A stretch of 11,252 nucleotides of DNA from Candidatus Eiseniibacteriota bacterium (GTDB lineage Bacteria; Joyebacterota; Joyebacteria; Joyebacterales; Joyebacteraceae), in assembly GCA_030638405.1 (NCBI GenBank), contig DAOWER010000202.1, forward strand, positions 1 through 11,252, given 5' to 3'. The notes beneath the pieces are model-generated. The model was not told the DNA's origin. It saw nothing but the letters and a program-made list of their open reading frames with translations, and did not search any database. Below are positions 1 through 6,589 of the stretch, in pieces. The number at the start of each line of letters is the position of its first letter. Position 1 is the stretch's first letter. The position numbers were made by a program, and so were the translations under genes.

Positions 1-626
1 ATGGGCGGGGTGGAGAGCCCCACCTTGCCGGCGTCCCACCATGCACCACGGCGCGCCGCGAGGATCATCTTGTGGCTGCCCCAGTGGCGCAGGTCCGGCG
101 AGTAGGAGATCCAGATGTGCGCACCACTGGGGCCGACCGGCCGGTGGATCAGCGCCCAGCAGTCGCCGATACGGTGAGGGAAGAGCGCGGCGTCCTTGTC
201 CTCCGGGGGAACAATCATGCCGAAGTGCTCGAACTCGCGGAAGTCCGTGGTCATCGCCAGCGACACGCCGGGACCGCTCTCCGCGTAGGATGTGTAGAGC
301 ACCGCGTAGCGGCCCAGTTCCGGCACGTAGGTGATGCGGGGGTCCTCGATGCCCCAGAACTCCTCGGGGCGCTTCTCCGGGTCGGGGGCCAGGGTCGGCT
401 CCGGGTCGATGAGCCAGCCGTCGATGCCGTTGGCCGAGCGCGCCGCGCAAAGGTGCGAGTGCCCGCGGTGATCCTCCACGCGGCAGAGCAACAGGGTAGT
501 CCCGTCCGGCAGAAGCACCGCGCCGGGGTTGAAGACGGTGTTCACGGAGTAGGGCCAGTCCCGGGCCGTGAGTATGGGATTGCGCTCGTTGCGGACCAAC
601 AGGGCGGCGTTCGCGTCAGCGCTCAT
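1..626 (-). CDS. GH130-family beta-mannoside phosphorylase/glycosidase, 3' end outside window
   Basis: The first 208 residues are visible; the C-terminal part (about a third of a typical member) lies beyond base 1. The sequence reads as a five-bladed beta-propeller enzyme of family GH130: VFNPGAVLLPDG near residues 31-42, CRVEDHRGHSHL at 48-59, GIEDPRITY at 92-100 (Asp95 matches the family's catalytic acid), KDAALFPHRIG at 144-154 followed by LIHRP, and WISYSPDLRHW at 172-182. GH130 enzymes phosphorolyse or hydrolyse beta-mannosides; the sub-family and substrate cannot be decided from this fragment, although the KDAALFP segment resembles phosphorylase members. No signal peptide is present, so it is probably cytoplasmic. 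The start is fixed by GGAGG four bases upstream and by an ATGA overlap with the preceding glycosyltransferase stop, which implies translational coupling and a shared pathway. Confidence 0.9.
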   Translation of the reverse strand, partial: MSADANAALLVRNERNPILTARDWPYSVNTVFNPGAVLLPDGTTLLLCRVEDHRGHSHLCAARSANGIDGWLIDPEPTLAPDPEKRPEEFWGIEDPRITYVPELGRYAVLYTSYAESGPGVSLAMTTDFREFEHFGMIVPPEDKDAALFPHRIGDCWALIHRPVGPSGAHIWISYSPDLRHWGSHKMILAARRGAWWDAGKVGLSTPP

Positions 627-2908
627 GAAGCCTCCGTCTTCTGGATGATGTTCTCGGCCATGCGCATCTCGACAAGCGAGAGCAGGAAGGCCAGTGTCGA
701 CTCTGCCCCCTGGTTCTGGTTGACCCGATCAGCGTGCAGGCCGTCGCGGCAGCCGCCGAGGCGGGCGTCGTACAAGGGCTGCCCGATGTCGTTGCTGCCC
801 AGGAACCAGTCAAAGGCCACCTGGGCCTCCTTCCGCCAGCGCGCGTCGCCAGTCAGCCGGTGCGCCTCCAGGCAGGCAGAAACCACGGTGTAGGCCTCCA
901 GTGGTTGCTGGTCGAACCGGGCGCGGGATCCGCCGCAGTGGTAGAAGCCGTTTGAACCCACCGGCACGAAGTGCCCGCCACTCGGCCGCTGCAGTCGGAC
1001 CAGCCAGTCGAGAGACTCGAGCCCCACATCGGTCATCTCCGGCCGGTCTCTCATCCAGCGGCCGCAGAGCAGCAGGGCGTGTGGCAGCGTGGCGTTGTCG
1101 TAGCTGACCACCTCCTCGAACCAGGACCACTCCGGGGGACCGGCCCGACGGTAGATGTCCAGCAACCGGTCGGCGAGCGTTTCGCGGGCCAGTTGGACGC
1201 TGCGATCTCCGGAGAATCTCCGCAGGTACTCGTGAATGGCCAGCAGAGAGAAGGCCCATGCGCGGGGGGAGGTCGCGTCCACGGCCGTGCGCAACGCGCG
1301 TTCAAAGAGATTTCCTGCCGGCCCGCGCAGGCCCTCGTTCGTGGAGCGACCCAGCACGGTTCCCAGCGCCCACAGCGCCCGAGCGTGGCCGTCCTCGGAA
1401 AGTTCCCCGTCGCTCCACGTGCGCTCGTAGGACAGGAGATTGCGGAAGCAGCAGGAGACGGGGTCGAAGGCGTACCACAAAAAGGCCAGGTAGCGGGAGG
1501 CCAAGTCTCTGGCAACGGAGGAGATTTCGTCCTCGACCTCCTCGAGGAGCACGGCGAGGATCAGCGCTCGGGCGTTGTCGTCGGTGGTGTAGCCCTTGCT
1601 GAAATCGGGCACGGCGAAGACCGCGTGCTGGAGAATGCCGGTGTCATCGGTCAAACGACGGAGATGGTCGAGCTTCATGCGCGGCAGTTCGCGCGGCCGC
1701 TTGTTCATGGTCACGAAGATCCCATCCGGGTCAGACGGGCGTTCGTGCCGGGCCAGGGCCTGCTCGAAGCTCCGTGCGTAGAGCTTAGCGACCTCCGGCC
1801 AGATCATCTCACGGCCGCGCAGGTAGGCCCGTTTGCGCATGGCGTGGCGGGCGGGCTCATCGTCGAGCAGTTCCACCACCCTATCGGCGATGGCCGCCGG
1901 ATCGTTGAAGGGCACCAGAACACCGCAGCCGTCATCCAGCAGCTCCTGGGCGTACCAGTAGGGCGTGGAGATCGTCGCCTTGCCGGTGCCCACGGCGTAG
2001 GCCAAGGTGCCCGATGTGATCTGGGCCTCGTTGATGTAGGGGGTGACGTAGATGTCGGCGGCCCCCAGGAACTCGACCAGTTCCTGGTAGCTCACGAAGC
2101 GATTGTGGAATACTACGCTCGACCCCACGCCGCGATCGTAGGCCAGCCGCTCGATCTCGAGCCTGTAGGACTCACCCTCGTTGCGGAGCACGTGCGGGTG
2201 GGTAGCACCAACCACGAGGTAGACAACGTTGGGGTTCTTGGCCAGGACGGTCGGCAGCGCCTCGATCACGTTGGCGATGCCCTTGCTGGGCGAGAGCAGG
2301 CCGAAGGTCAGCATCACCATCTTGCCCTCAACCTCGAACTTGTCTTTGTAGAAGTTGGGGTCAACGAAGGGCACGTCGGGAATGCCGTGGGGGATGAAGT
2401 CGATCTTCTCGGATGGGACGCTGTAGATCTCGCGCAAGTACCGCTCGCCGCGGCGACTCATCACTACCAGCCGGTCGGAAAGCGAGGCAAGCTCGTCCAT
2501 CACTTTGCGCTGGGCCGGGTCGGGACTGTTGAGAATCGTGTGGAGGGTGGTGACTACCGGCATACGCAGGTCTCGTACCATCGCCAGGACATGGCTGCCG
2601 GCCGGACCGCCGAAGAGGCCGAACTCGTGCTGCAGGTTGACCACCTCCACGCCGCTCAGGTTCAGGAAGTCTGCCGCGCGCCGGTAGGCCGCAACCTCCT
2701 TCTCCGCGACCTCGAAGTGCACCCGCGGCCCGTAGGCGTAGCCCGGCTCCGCGTCGGTCACGGCTACCTGGAAGAACTCGGCCGCCTGGTCCAGCACCCC
2801 CAGCGCGTCGCAAAGGTCTGCCGTGTAGGTGGCGATGCCGCACTTGCGGGGCAGACTGCTGCCCACGAACGCGACGCGACGTGGCCGTTGCTTCATGGCT
2901 AGTGCCAT
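623..2908 (-). CDS. GT4 glycosyltransferase fused to C-terminal helical (alpha/alpha-toroid-like) domain
   Basis: The product has 761 residues. Residues about 11-390 form a GT-B, family GT4 glycosyltransferase: a glycine-containing N-terminal strand-loop (VAFVGSSLPRKCGIATYT, 12-29), NLQHEFG at 91-97, PHGIPD at 173-178, FGLLSPSKGI at 202-211 and EAQITSGTLAYAVGTGK at 294-310. The usual second Glu of the EX7E motif aligns with Leu302, a departure from classical GT4. Residues about 408-750 are a separate, mostly helical domain rich in Trp and aromatic residues (LTDDTGILQHA, GYTTDDNARALI, EDGHARALWALG, RAWAFSLLAIHEY, NQNQGAESTLAFL). It looks like an (alpha/alpha) toroid of the kind seen in glycoside-processing enzymes, but I cannot name its function. 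The ATG at 2908 is chosen because GGAGG lies 10 bases upstream and family similarity starts there; the reading frame stays open further upstream but encodes only Arg/Ser-rich sequence. It is the first gene of an operon with GH130. A mannose-containing glycan or oligosaccharide is the likely product, by inference from that neighbour. Confidence 0.92.
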   Translation of the reverse strand: MALAMKQRPRRVAFVGSSLPRKCGIATYTADLCDALGVLDQAAEFFQVAVTDAEPGYAYGPRVHFEVAEKEVAAYRRAADFLNLSGVEVVNLQHEFGLFGGPAGSHVLAMVRDLRMPVVTTLHTILNSPDPAQRKVMDELASLSDRLVVMSRRGERYLREIYSVPSEKIDFIPHGIPDVPFVDPNFYKDKFEVEGKMVMLTFGLLSPSKGIANVIEALPTVLAKNPNVVYLVVGATHPHVLRNEGESYRLEIERLAYDRGVGSSVVFHNRFVSYQELVEFLGAADIYVTPYINEAQITSGTLAYAVGTGKATISTPYWYAQELLDDGCGVLVPFNDPAAIADRVVELLDDEPARHAMRKRAYLRGREMIWPEVAKLYARSFEQALARHERPSDPDGIFVTMNKRPRELPRMKLDHLRRLTDDTGILQHAVFAVPDFSKGYTTDDNARALILAVLLEEVEDEISSVARDLASRYLAFLWYAFDPVSCCFRNLLSYERTWSDGELSEDGHARALWALGTVLGRSTNEGLRGPAGNLFERALRTAVDATSPRAWAFSLLAIHEYLRRFSGDRSVQLARETLADRLLDIYRRAGPPEWSWFEEVVSYDNATLPHALLLCGRWMRDRPEMTDVGLESLDWLVRLQRPSGGHFVPVGSNGFYHCGGSRARFDQQPLEAYTVVSACLEAHRLTGDARWRKEAQVAFDWFLGSNDIGQPLYDARLGGCRDGLHADRVNQNQGAESTLAFLLSLVEMRMAENIIQKTEAS

Positions 2909-2918
2909 CGATTCTTGA

Positions 2919-2923
2919 CCTCC
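2919..2923 (-). promoter_or_regulatory. Ribosome binding site of the glycosyltransferase
   Basis: GGAGG on the minus strand, 10 bases before the ATG at 2908 and 22 before the alternative ATG at 2896. It favours the 2908 start over the upstream ATGs in the same open frame. Confidence 0.7.
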
Positions 2924-2929
2924 GTGGAA

Positions 2930-3042
2930 CCGCCTGCGTCGGCAGCAGCGGCCGATCGATGTTGCATGCGAACGCCGTAGTGTCCCTTGCCGACGCACAG
3001 CGCCCCTCCTGCGAGGGGCGTCACGCGCCGCGGAACGTCGGC
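2930..3042 (-). promoter_or_regulatory. Structured 5' leader of the glycosyltransferase operon
   Basis: The predicted transcript (start near 3056) has a leader of about 150 nt. It contains a perfect 8-bp hairpin at 3001-3020 (CGCCCCTC, loop GCAG, GAGGGGCG). Flanking it are GCCGACG (3036-3042) and its exact complement CGTCGGC (2989-2995). A second GCCGACG lies at 2937-2943, within the loop and right arm of another hairpin at 2930-2951 (CCGCTGC with GCAgGCGG, one bulge). The single CGTCGGC can therefore pair with either copy, giving two mutually exclusive folds just before the ribosome binding site. The repeats are read directly from the sequence; a regulatory role is inference, and no known riboswitch consensus was recognised. 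Confidence 0.4.
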
Positions 3043-3062
3043 TGTATGCGCTGTTCGAGGCG

Positions 3063-3091
3063 ATGATACTGCCAATGTGGGCGACCGGCAA
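3063..3091 (-). promoter_or_regulatory. Sigma70-type promoter of the GT4-GH130 operon
   Basis: On the minus strand: TTGCCG (3091-3086), a 17-bp spacer, then TATCAT (3068-3063). Each hexamer matches the consensus at four or five of six positions and the spacing is optimal. Transcription should start near 3056, about 148 nt before the ATG. The same architecture recurs upstream of fbp at 4591-4619: 22 of 29 positions are identical, including an unbroken GGCAGTATCAT. The similarity continues upstream to a GGAGAT exactly 17 bases before the -35 element (block 3063-3108). Confidence 0.7.
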
Positions 3092-3169
3092 GCGCTCCGT
3101 GAATCTCCACTGATTCATGACAACTGACCTCACCGCGACGAACGCGTCGGTAAGGCGCAGAACAAGACC

Positions 3170-3189
3170 GCCGCCCCTCTCGGGACGGC
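3170..3189 (-). terminator. Probable terminator after fbp
   Basis: On the minus strand GCCGTCCC and GGGGCGGC form an 8-bp stem with one G-U pair, closed by the GNRA-type loop GAGA. It is followed by GGTCTTGTTCT, a weak U-rich tail. The hairpin lies 95 nt past the fbp stop and 79 nt before the -35 element of the next promoter, so it would separate the two transcription units. Confidence 0.42.
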
Positions 3190-3284
3190 CGTATGTTCTC
3201 TGGTGCGCCCGACGGGATCGCTCGCTCGCCGACCGCGAGCACTGCTGGACGCGGCAGAACTGGCAGGGAGCCACGGCCTCGACA

Positions 3285-4286
3285 CTAGATCGGCGCGAGG
3301 AACCGCTCGCATGTCCTGACGTCGTAGCTGCTCCCAATGAACAGCGGGGTACGCTCGTGCAATGTTGCGGGGACGATCGCCATGATGCGCCGGCGGCCGT
3401 CACTCGCAACGCCGCCCGCCTGCTCCGCGACAAAGGCCAACGGGGAGCACTTGTACAAAACTCGGAGCTTGCCCCTCGGGTGCTTGCTGTCTGCGGGATA
3501 CATGAAGATGCCCCCGTACAGCAAGTTGCGGTGGAAGTCGGCGACGAGCGATCCCACGTACCGGCCGCTGTAGGGACGACCGTCGGCGGTCTCGTCCATC
3601 TTCAGCCAGTCGATGTAGCGGCGGAAGCTCGCCTCCCACCGCTGAGTGTTGCCCTCGTTCACACTATAGATGCGGCCACGCTCAGGCGTCTTGATGTCGG
3701 GATGGGAGAGCTAGAACTCGCCGATGCTCGGCTCGAAGGTGAACCCGTGGACGCCCTCGCCGGTGGTGTAGACGAGCATGGTGCTTGAGCCATATAGGAC
3801 GTAGCCGGCAGCGACTTGACGATCGCCTGGTTGAAGGCAGTCAGCGACCGTACCAGGTCCATGGTGAGTGACCCTGGGCAGTATCGAGAAGATCGTGCCG
3901 ATGTTGACGTTCGCGTTGATGTTGGACGAACCGTCGACTGGATCGAAGTTCACGACGTACTTGCCCGGCGCCTGCGCGTCGGAGGCGGGGATAATGTGCT
4001 CGGACTCCTCCGAGGCGCAGACCGCAAGCTCTCTGGTGTCGGCGAGAGCGCGATGAATGACGTCATGCGCGAAGGTATCGAGCTTCTGCACCTTCTCGTC
4101 GTGAACGTTGCGCGTGCCGGAGTCCCCGAGGAGATCGGTGAGACCCGCCCGCCCGACCTCGCGGTTGATGACCTTGCACGCGAACGCGATGTCGGCAATC
4201 AGGCCGGTGAACTCGCCGCTTGCGTCGGGGTGCCGACGCTCTTCGGCAAGGATGAACTGCGAGAGGGTTATCGGCCCGACACGCAT
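3285..4286 (-). pseudogene. fbp: Class I fructose-1,6-bisphosphatase, interrupted by an in-frame amber codon
   Basis: Read through the stop, the frame encodes 333 codons, the normal length of class I FBPase, which hydrolyses fructose-1,6-bisphosphate to fructose-6-phosphate in gluconeogenesis. Recognisable segments are TLSQFI, VQKLDTFAHD, CASEESEHI (two catalytic/metal Glu), NFDPVDGSSN (metal-binding Asp), DCLQPGDRQVAAGYVLYGSS, GEGVHGFTFEPSIGEF, then after the stop LSHPDIKTPERGRIYSVNEGN, GSLVADFHRNLL and AEQAGG. Codon 192 is TAG (3711-3713), where relatives have a Leu before LSHPDIK; the frame is otherwise intact on both sides. The conserved Glu of the LLYECNP motif, a metal ligand, is Lys here (VLYKCSP), and the DGSSNID motif reads DGSSNIN. 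These changes suggest loss of function. Alternatives are a sequencing error at the TAG or suppression. AGAGGGA lies about 9 bases before the ATG. It is monocistronic, with its own promoter at 4591-4619. Confidence 0.88.
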
Positions 4287-4309
4287 AGCTGGCGTCCCTC
4301 TTGATCGAG

Positions 4310-4346
4310 AACCTGCCCCTCAGGCTCAGCCCGGGGGCTGCAGGTT
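4310..4346 (-). promoter_or_regulatory. Inverted repeat in the fbp leader just upstream of the ribosome binding site
   Basis: AACCTGC (4340-4346, minus strand) pairs with GCAGGTT (4310-4316). After a 2-nt bulge, a further CCC/GGG pairing extends the stem to about 10 bp. The foot of the hairpin lies roughly 9 nt before the AGAGGGA ribosome binding site of fbp. It could be a leader structure or an operator; its role is unknown. Confidence 0.3.
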
Positions 4347-4590
4347 CGCACAACGACGGCGAGACATCCGACTCCAGCGGCCAGACGAGTGCGTTACCCA
4401 CTTCCCGATCTGCGAATCATCCGCGGCGAGTGGCCGGCAGACGGAACCGCCAAGTGCGCACGGAAGCACAGGTGCACTCGGTCCGGCTGGGCAGTGCCGC
4501 CTCACTCCGACTGCCGATCGACAGCACATCGCTCCCGGTCGCAAGGGCAAAGGCGTCTCGTCGCCCATCGGTGATTGTCGTTCATCCACA

Positions 4591-4619
4591 ATGATACTGC
4601 CGACCAGGACAACCAGCAA
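4591..4619 (-). promoter_or_regulatory. Sigma70-type promoter of fbp
   Basis: On the minus strand: TTGCTG (4619-4614), a 17-bp spacer, then TATCAT (4596-4591). It is the near-copy of the glycosyltransferase promoter at 3063-3091, and GGAGAT again sits exactly 17 bases upstream of the -35 element (block 4591-4636). The predicted start near 4584 leaves an unusually long leader of about 298 nt before the fbp ATG. Confidence 0.65.
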
Positions 4620-4798
4620 GAACTGCGACCATCTCCGTTCCTCAGAATCGCGTCAGCCGTCGAGGTTGACGTGGGCGCTCAGAACGTCGAGTTCGGGGCT
4701 CTCGCGCTCTTCGCTTCTGCCGTCACCGACGACGTGGTTCTCGTGACCACATCACGTCATGAATAGCCTTGTAGCAGGTCTCCGCTGCCAAATGAGAA

Positions 4799-4824
4799 CC
4801 GCCCGGGCCACAAGGTCCGGGCGG
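4799..4824 (-). terminator. Terminator hairpin of the secreted propeller gene
   Basis: An 11-bp GC-rich inverted repeat with a 4-nt loop (plus-strand arms CCGCCCGGGCC and GGTCCGGGCGG, one non-Watson-Crick position) lies 30 nt after the stop of the 4854-6416 gene. On the minus strand it is followed by TTCTCATTT rather than a pure T-tract. The tail (4782-4798) is almost identical to that of the hairpin at 9731-9754. Confidence 0.65.
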
Positions 4825-4853
4825 CCCGTTTGAAGTAGAGCCACCTTCCGAGA

Positions 4854-6416
4854 CTAGCGCAGAACTACGATTCGGCCCCTGGCCTCGCCCGCGCTGCGCC
4901 CACTCGCGTCCAGGATGCCGCGCACGAGATAGACTCCGGAAGGAACCGGCAGGCCGCCCGCGGTCTCATCCCAGTACACCGATTGAGGGCCCGCGGCGCA
5001 ATCCACTTTGTCGACTTCCGCAACCAGTCGCCCGCCCACGCCATAGATCCTGACCGTGAGGCGGCCGGGTCCCAGCAGCAGGAACTCCAGCCGTGTCTCA
5101 GCGGCACCGGGATTGGGGTGAATGGTCACAAGCTGGAGGGTGGAAACGCCGGAGAACTCCTCGGGGACCGACGTCGCTTCGGGGCGATTCGCGACTGCCA
5201 GATAGGTCCACCGCCGCCAGGGCTCGACAGTGTCGTGGCCGGCGTTGTAGGCAAGGATGTAGCGATGGTAGACATCATCGACCAGTAGAGTCGGCGTGCG
5301 CTGGAATCCGGTGGCGGGAGCGCCGTCAGGGAACTGCCCAGGCGCGATGATGGGATTGTCCGGGTGGCCGAACCAGGTGTCCCCCCAGTCGGGGGACCAG
5401 TAGTAGGCCAGGTGACCGTATCCCGCGTAGTTCTGGTTGGATACGGACATCACCATGTGCACGCCGTCGGCGAGCGTATCACCTGTGCAGTGAGCCTGCC
5501 AGGCGCCGCGGAAGCTGAAGCCCACAGGCGGCGGCTGGGTCCACCGATACGCTGGATTGTCTGGGTCGGAAGGGTCGAAGGTCGGCACAGGGTTCTTCAC
5601 CCAGCCAGTCTTCCCGTCTTCGCTGTCGGCGTAGGAGATTCGCCAGTTCCAGTAAGAGCTGGGGGAACCATGCAGGCCACGGTAGAAGAGCCGCACCTGC
5701 CCCTGCGATTCCAGATGCGGGACCCAGACCGGGGTCGGTTCGGACAGCCCGCCCTTGATGACGCCATTGTTGTTCCAGCCCTGCTCCCACCAGTACTCCG
5801 CGACCAGCGTGTTCTCGTAGGTCTGATCGAAAGGGACCCCAATGGCAGGGGGTGTCCCACTGGTTGCCACCTGGATTGCGCTCTCGTGCCCGGGAAGGCC
5901 ATCCCACTCGGGATGCAGGTGCTTGGTCCCTGGCCGTACGGTACTGTAGAGGAGATGCTCGCCGGTGACCGGATGCTGTATGTAGCCCGGCGTGTCCGTG
6001 TGCTCCCACGCCGGCCCGGGGACCGGTCCTCCCGGCTGGACGAGGGGGGTGAACTTGATCTTCGTCCTCGCGTCGTAGCCCAACGCCCAGTCTTTCAACA
6101 CACTCGCTTCGTGAGCGTGCTCGGTCATGTAGGTCTCGTGATAGCTGTGGTAGAGCAGCTTGACCATACCGTCCTGGAGGAAGATGAACTCTTCGCCGAC
6201 GATACCGCCCCAATCGCCGTAGAGGTGGGTCTGGTACTGGGGATCGTCGGGATGAGGCGCAGTGATGAAACCGATGGGCGCGAAGTCCGGCCACTCGCCG
6301 AGAGGACCCATGGAGCCGTCCCGTCCAGCCTCCGTGCCATTCACCGGTGTCGTGAGACCGCACAGGCAAAGAAGGAACAGGGCGATCGTCGTTGATTGGA
6401 AGATGGTCTTGGTCAT
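4854..6416 (-). CDS. Secreted beta-propeller glycosidase-like protein with C-terminal FlgD/T9SS-type domain
   Basis: The product has 520 residues. Residues 1-27 are a signal peptide (positive start MTK, then hydrophobic IALFLLCLCGL), so it is exported. Residues about 40-410 have repeating strand-rich segments with aromatic and acidic residues (EEFIFLQDGMVKLLYHSY, GHESAIQVATSG, GQVRLFYRGLHG, WNWRISYADSEDGKTGW, GHLAYYWSPDWGDTWFG, GFQRTPTLLVDD). This resembles five-bladed propellers of GH43/GH32/GH130-like glycosidases, but no family motif is certain and the substrate is unknown. Residues about 428-520 are an Ig-like module of the FlgD/type IX sorting-domain kind: IHPNPGAAETRLEF, VRIYGVGGRLV, VYWDETAGG, VPSGVYLVRG. 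The ATG at 6416 is chosen because it begins the signal peptide and has GGAAGAG a few bases upstream; longer frames reach into the kinase gene. It has its own promoter and terminator. Confidence 0.85.
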   Translation of the reverse strand: MTKTIFQSTTIALFLLCLCGLTTPVNGTEAGRDGSMGPLGEWPDFAPIGFITAPHPDDPQYQTHLYGDWGGIVGEEFIFLQDGMVKLLYHSYHETYMTEHAHEASVLKDWALGYDARTKIKFTPLVQPGGPVPGPAWEHTDTPGYIQHPVTGEHLLYSTVRPGTKHLHPEWDGLPGHESAIQVATSGTPPAIGVPFDQTYENTLVAEYWWEQGWNNNGVIKGGLSEPTPVWVPHLESQGQVRLFYRGLHGSPSSYWNWRISYADSEDGKTGWVKNPVPTFDPSDPDNPAYRWTQPPPVGFSFRGAWQAHCTGDTLADGVHMVMSVSNQNYAGYGHLAYYWSPDWGDTWFGHPDNPIIAPGQFPDGAPATGFQRTPTLLVDDVYHRYILAYNAGHDTVEPWRRWTYLAVANRPEATSVPEEFSGVSTLQLVTIHPNPGAAETRLEFLLLGPGRLTVRIYGVGGRLVAEVDKVDCAAGPQSVYWDETAGGLPVPSGVYLVRGILDASGRSAGEARGRIVVLR

Positions 6417-6452
6417 CACTCTTCCCACGTTCGAAGCCGTTACGTAGTTACG

Positions 6453-6458
6453 ATTATA
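6453..6458 (-). promoter_or_regulatory. Candidate -10 element of the secreted propeller gene
   Basis: A perfect TATAAT on the minus strand, about 37 bp before the start codon. The position 17 bp upstream reads CCCCGG, which is not a -35 consensus, so this is either a weak or activator-dependent promoter. The direct repeat CGTAAC-TA-CGTAAC lies just downstream. Confidence 0.45.
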
Positions 6459-6583
6459 GCCCATTCCAGCTTCGGCCGGGGGGCCAATCACTGACTGGTG
6501 CCCTGCTGACAGAGACTCCTGCTGGTCCGATGCGGCTCGCTGCGCCTGCGAAGAACACGCTATCCCTGACATGGTGGCGGCAC

Positions 6584-6589
6584 TACAAT
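6584..6589 (+). promoter_or_regulatory. Weak candidate -10 element of the kinase gene
   Basis: TACAAT, five of six consensus positions, lies 53 bp before the kinase ATG. No acceptable -35 hexamer is seen at 16-18 bp spacing, so the call rests on the -10 alone. Confidence 0.22.

Larger units (their letters stand above)
2909..3284. other. Intergenic region between fbp and the glycosyltransferase
   Basis: This 376-bp gap holds, in minus-strand order, a terminator-like hairpin about 95 nt after the fbp stop (3170-3189), the operon promoter (3063-3091) and the structured leader (2930-3042). A further 6-bp hairpin (GCTCGC, 5-nt loop, GCGAGC) lies at 3224-3240 without a T-tract. No convincing gene was found on either strand; translations are Arg/Ser/Ala-rich, as expected of out-of-frame GC-rich DNA. 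Confidence 0.6.
4287..4853. other. Intergenic region between the secreted propeller gene and fbp
   Basis: This 567-bp gap contains the terminator hairpin of the upstream secreted-protein gene (4799-4824), the fbp promoter block (4591-4636) and the long fbp leader with its terminal inverted repeat (4310-4346). The stretches 4637-4781 and 4347-4590 show no recognisable gene, RNA or repeat. Open frames there have no family resemblance and biased Arg/Ser/Pro composition. Confidence 0.6.

Noticed and set aside
971..2902. 643-codon plus-strand open frame
   Set aside because: It lies wholly antisense to the well-supported glycosyltransferase. The translation has no domain and reflects GC-rich codon mirroring.
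2909..3433. Upstream extension of the glycosyltransferase frame to an ATG at 3433
   Set aside because: The extra 175 codons are Arg/Ser-rich without family similarity, overlap the fbp 3' end, the terminator-like hairpin and the promoter, and lack a ribosome binding site comparable to that at 2919-2923.
3711..3713. Amber codon as a pyrrolysine or recoded residue
   Set aside because: The site is an ordinary Leu position in FBPases, no downstream insertion element was recognised, and no other in-frame TAG is used in this window; the kinase gene ends normally with TAG.
3659..3862. Frameshift in fbp suggested by an overlapping open frame
   Set aside because: Family sequence (DCLQPGDRQVAAGYVLYG) stays in one frame across the region; only the amber codon interrupts it.
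4505..4585. 26-codon ATG frame starting at the predicted fbp transcript start (leader peptide?)
   Set aside because: It would have to be leaderless, has no run of a regulatory amino acid and no support beyond its position.
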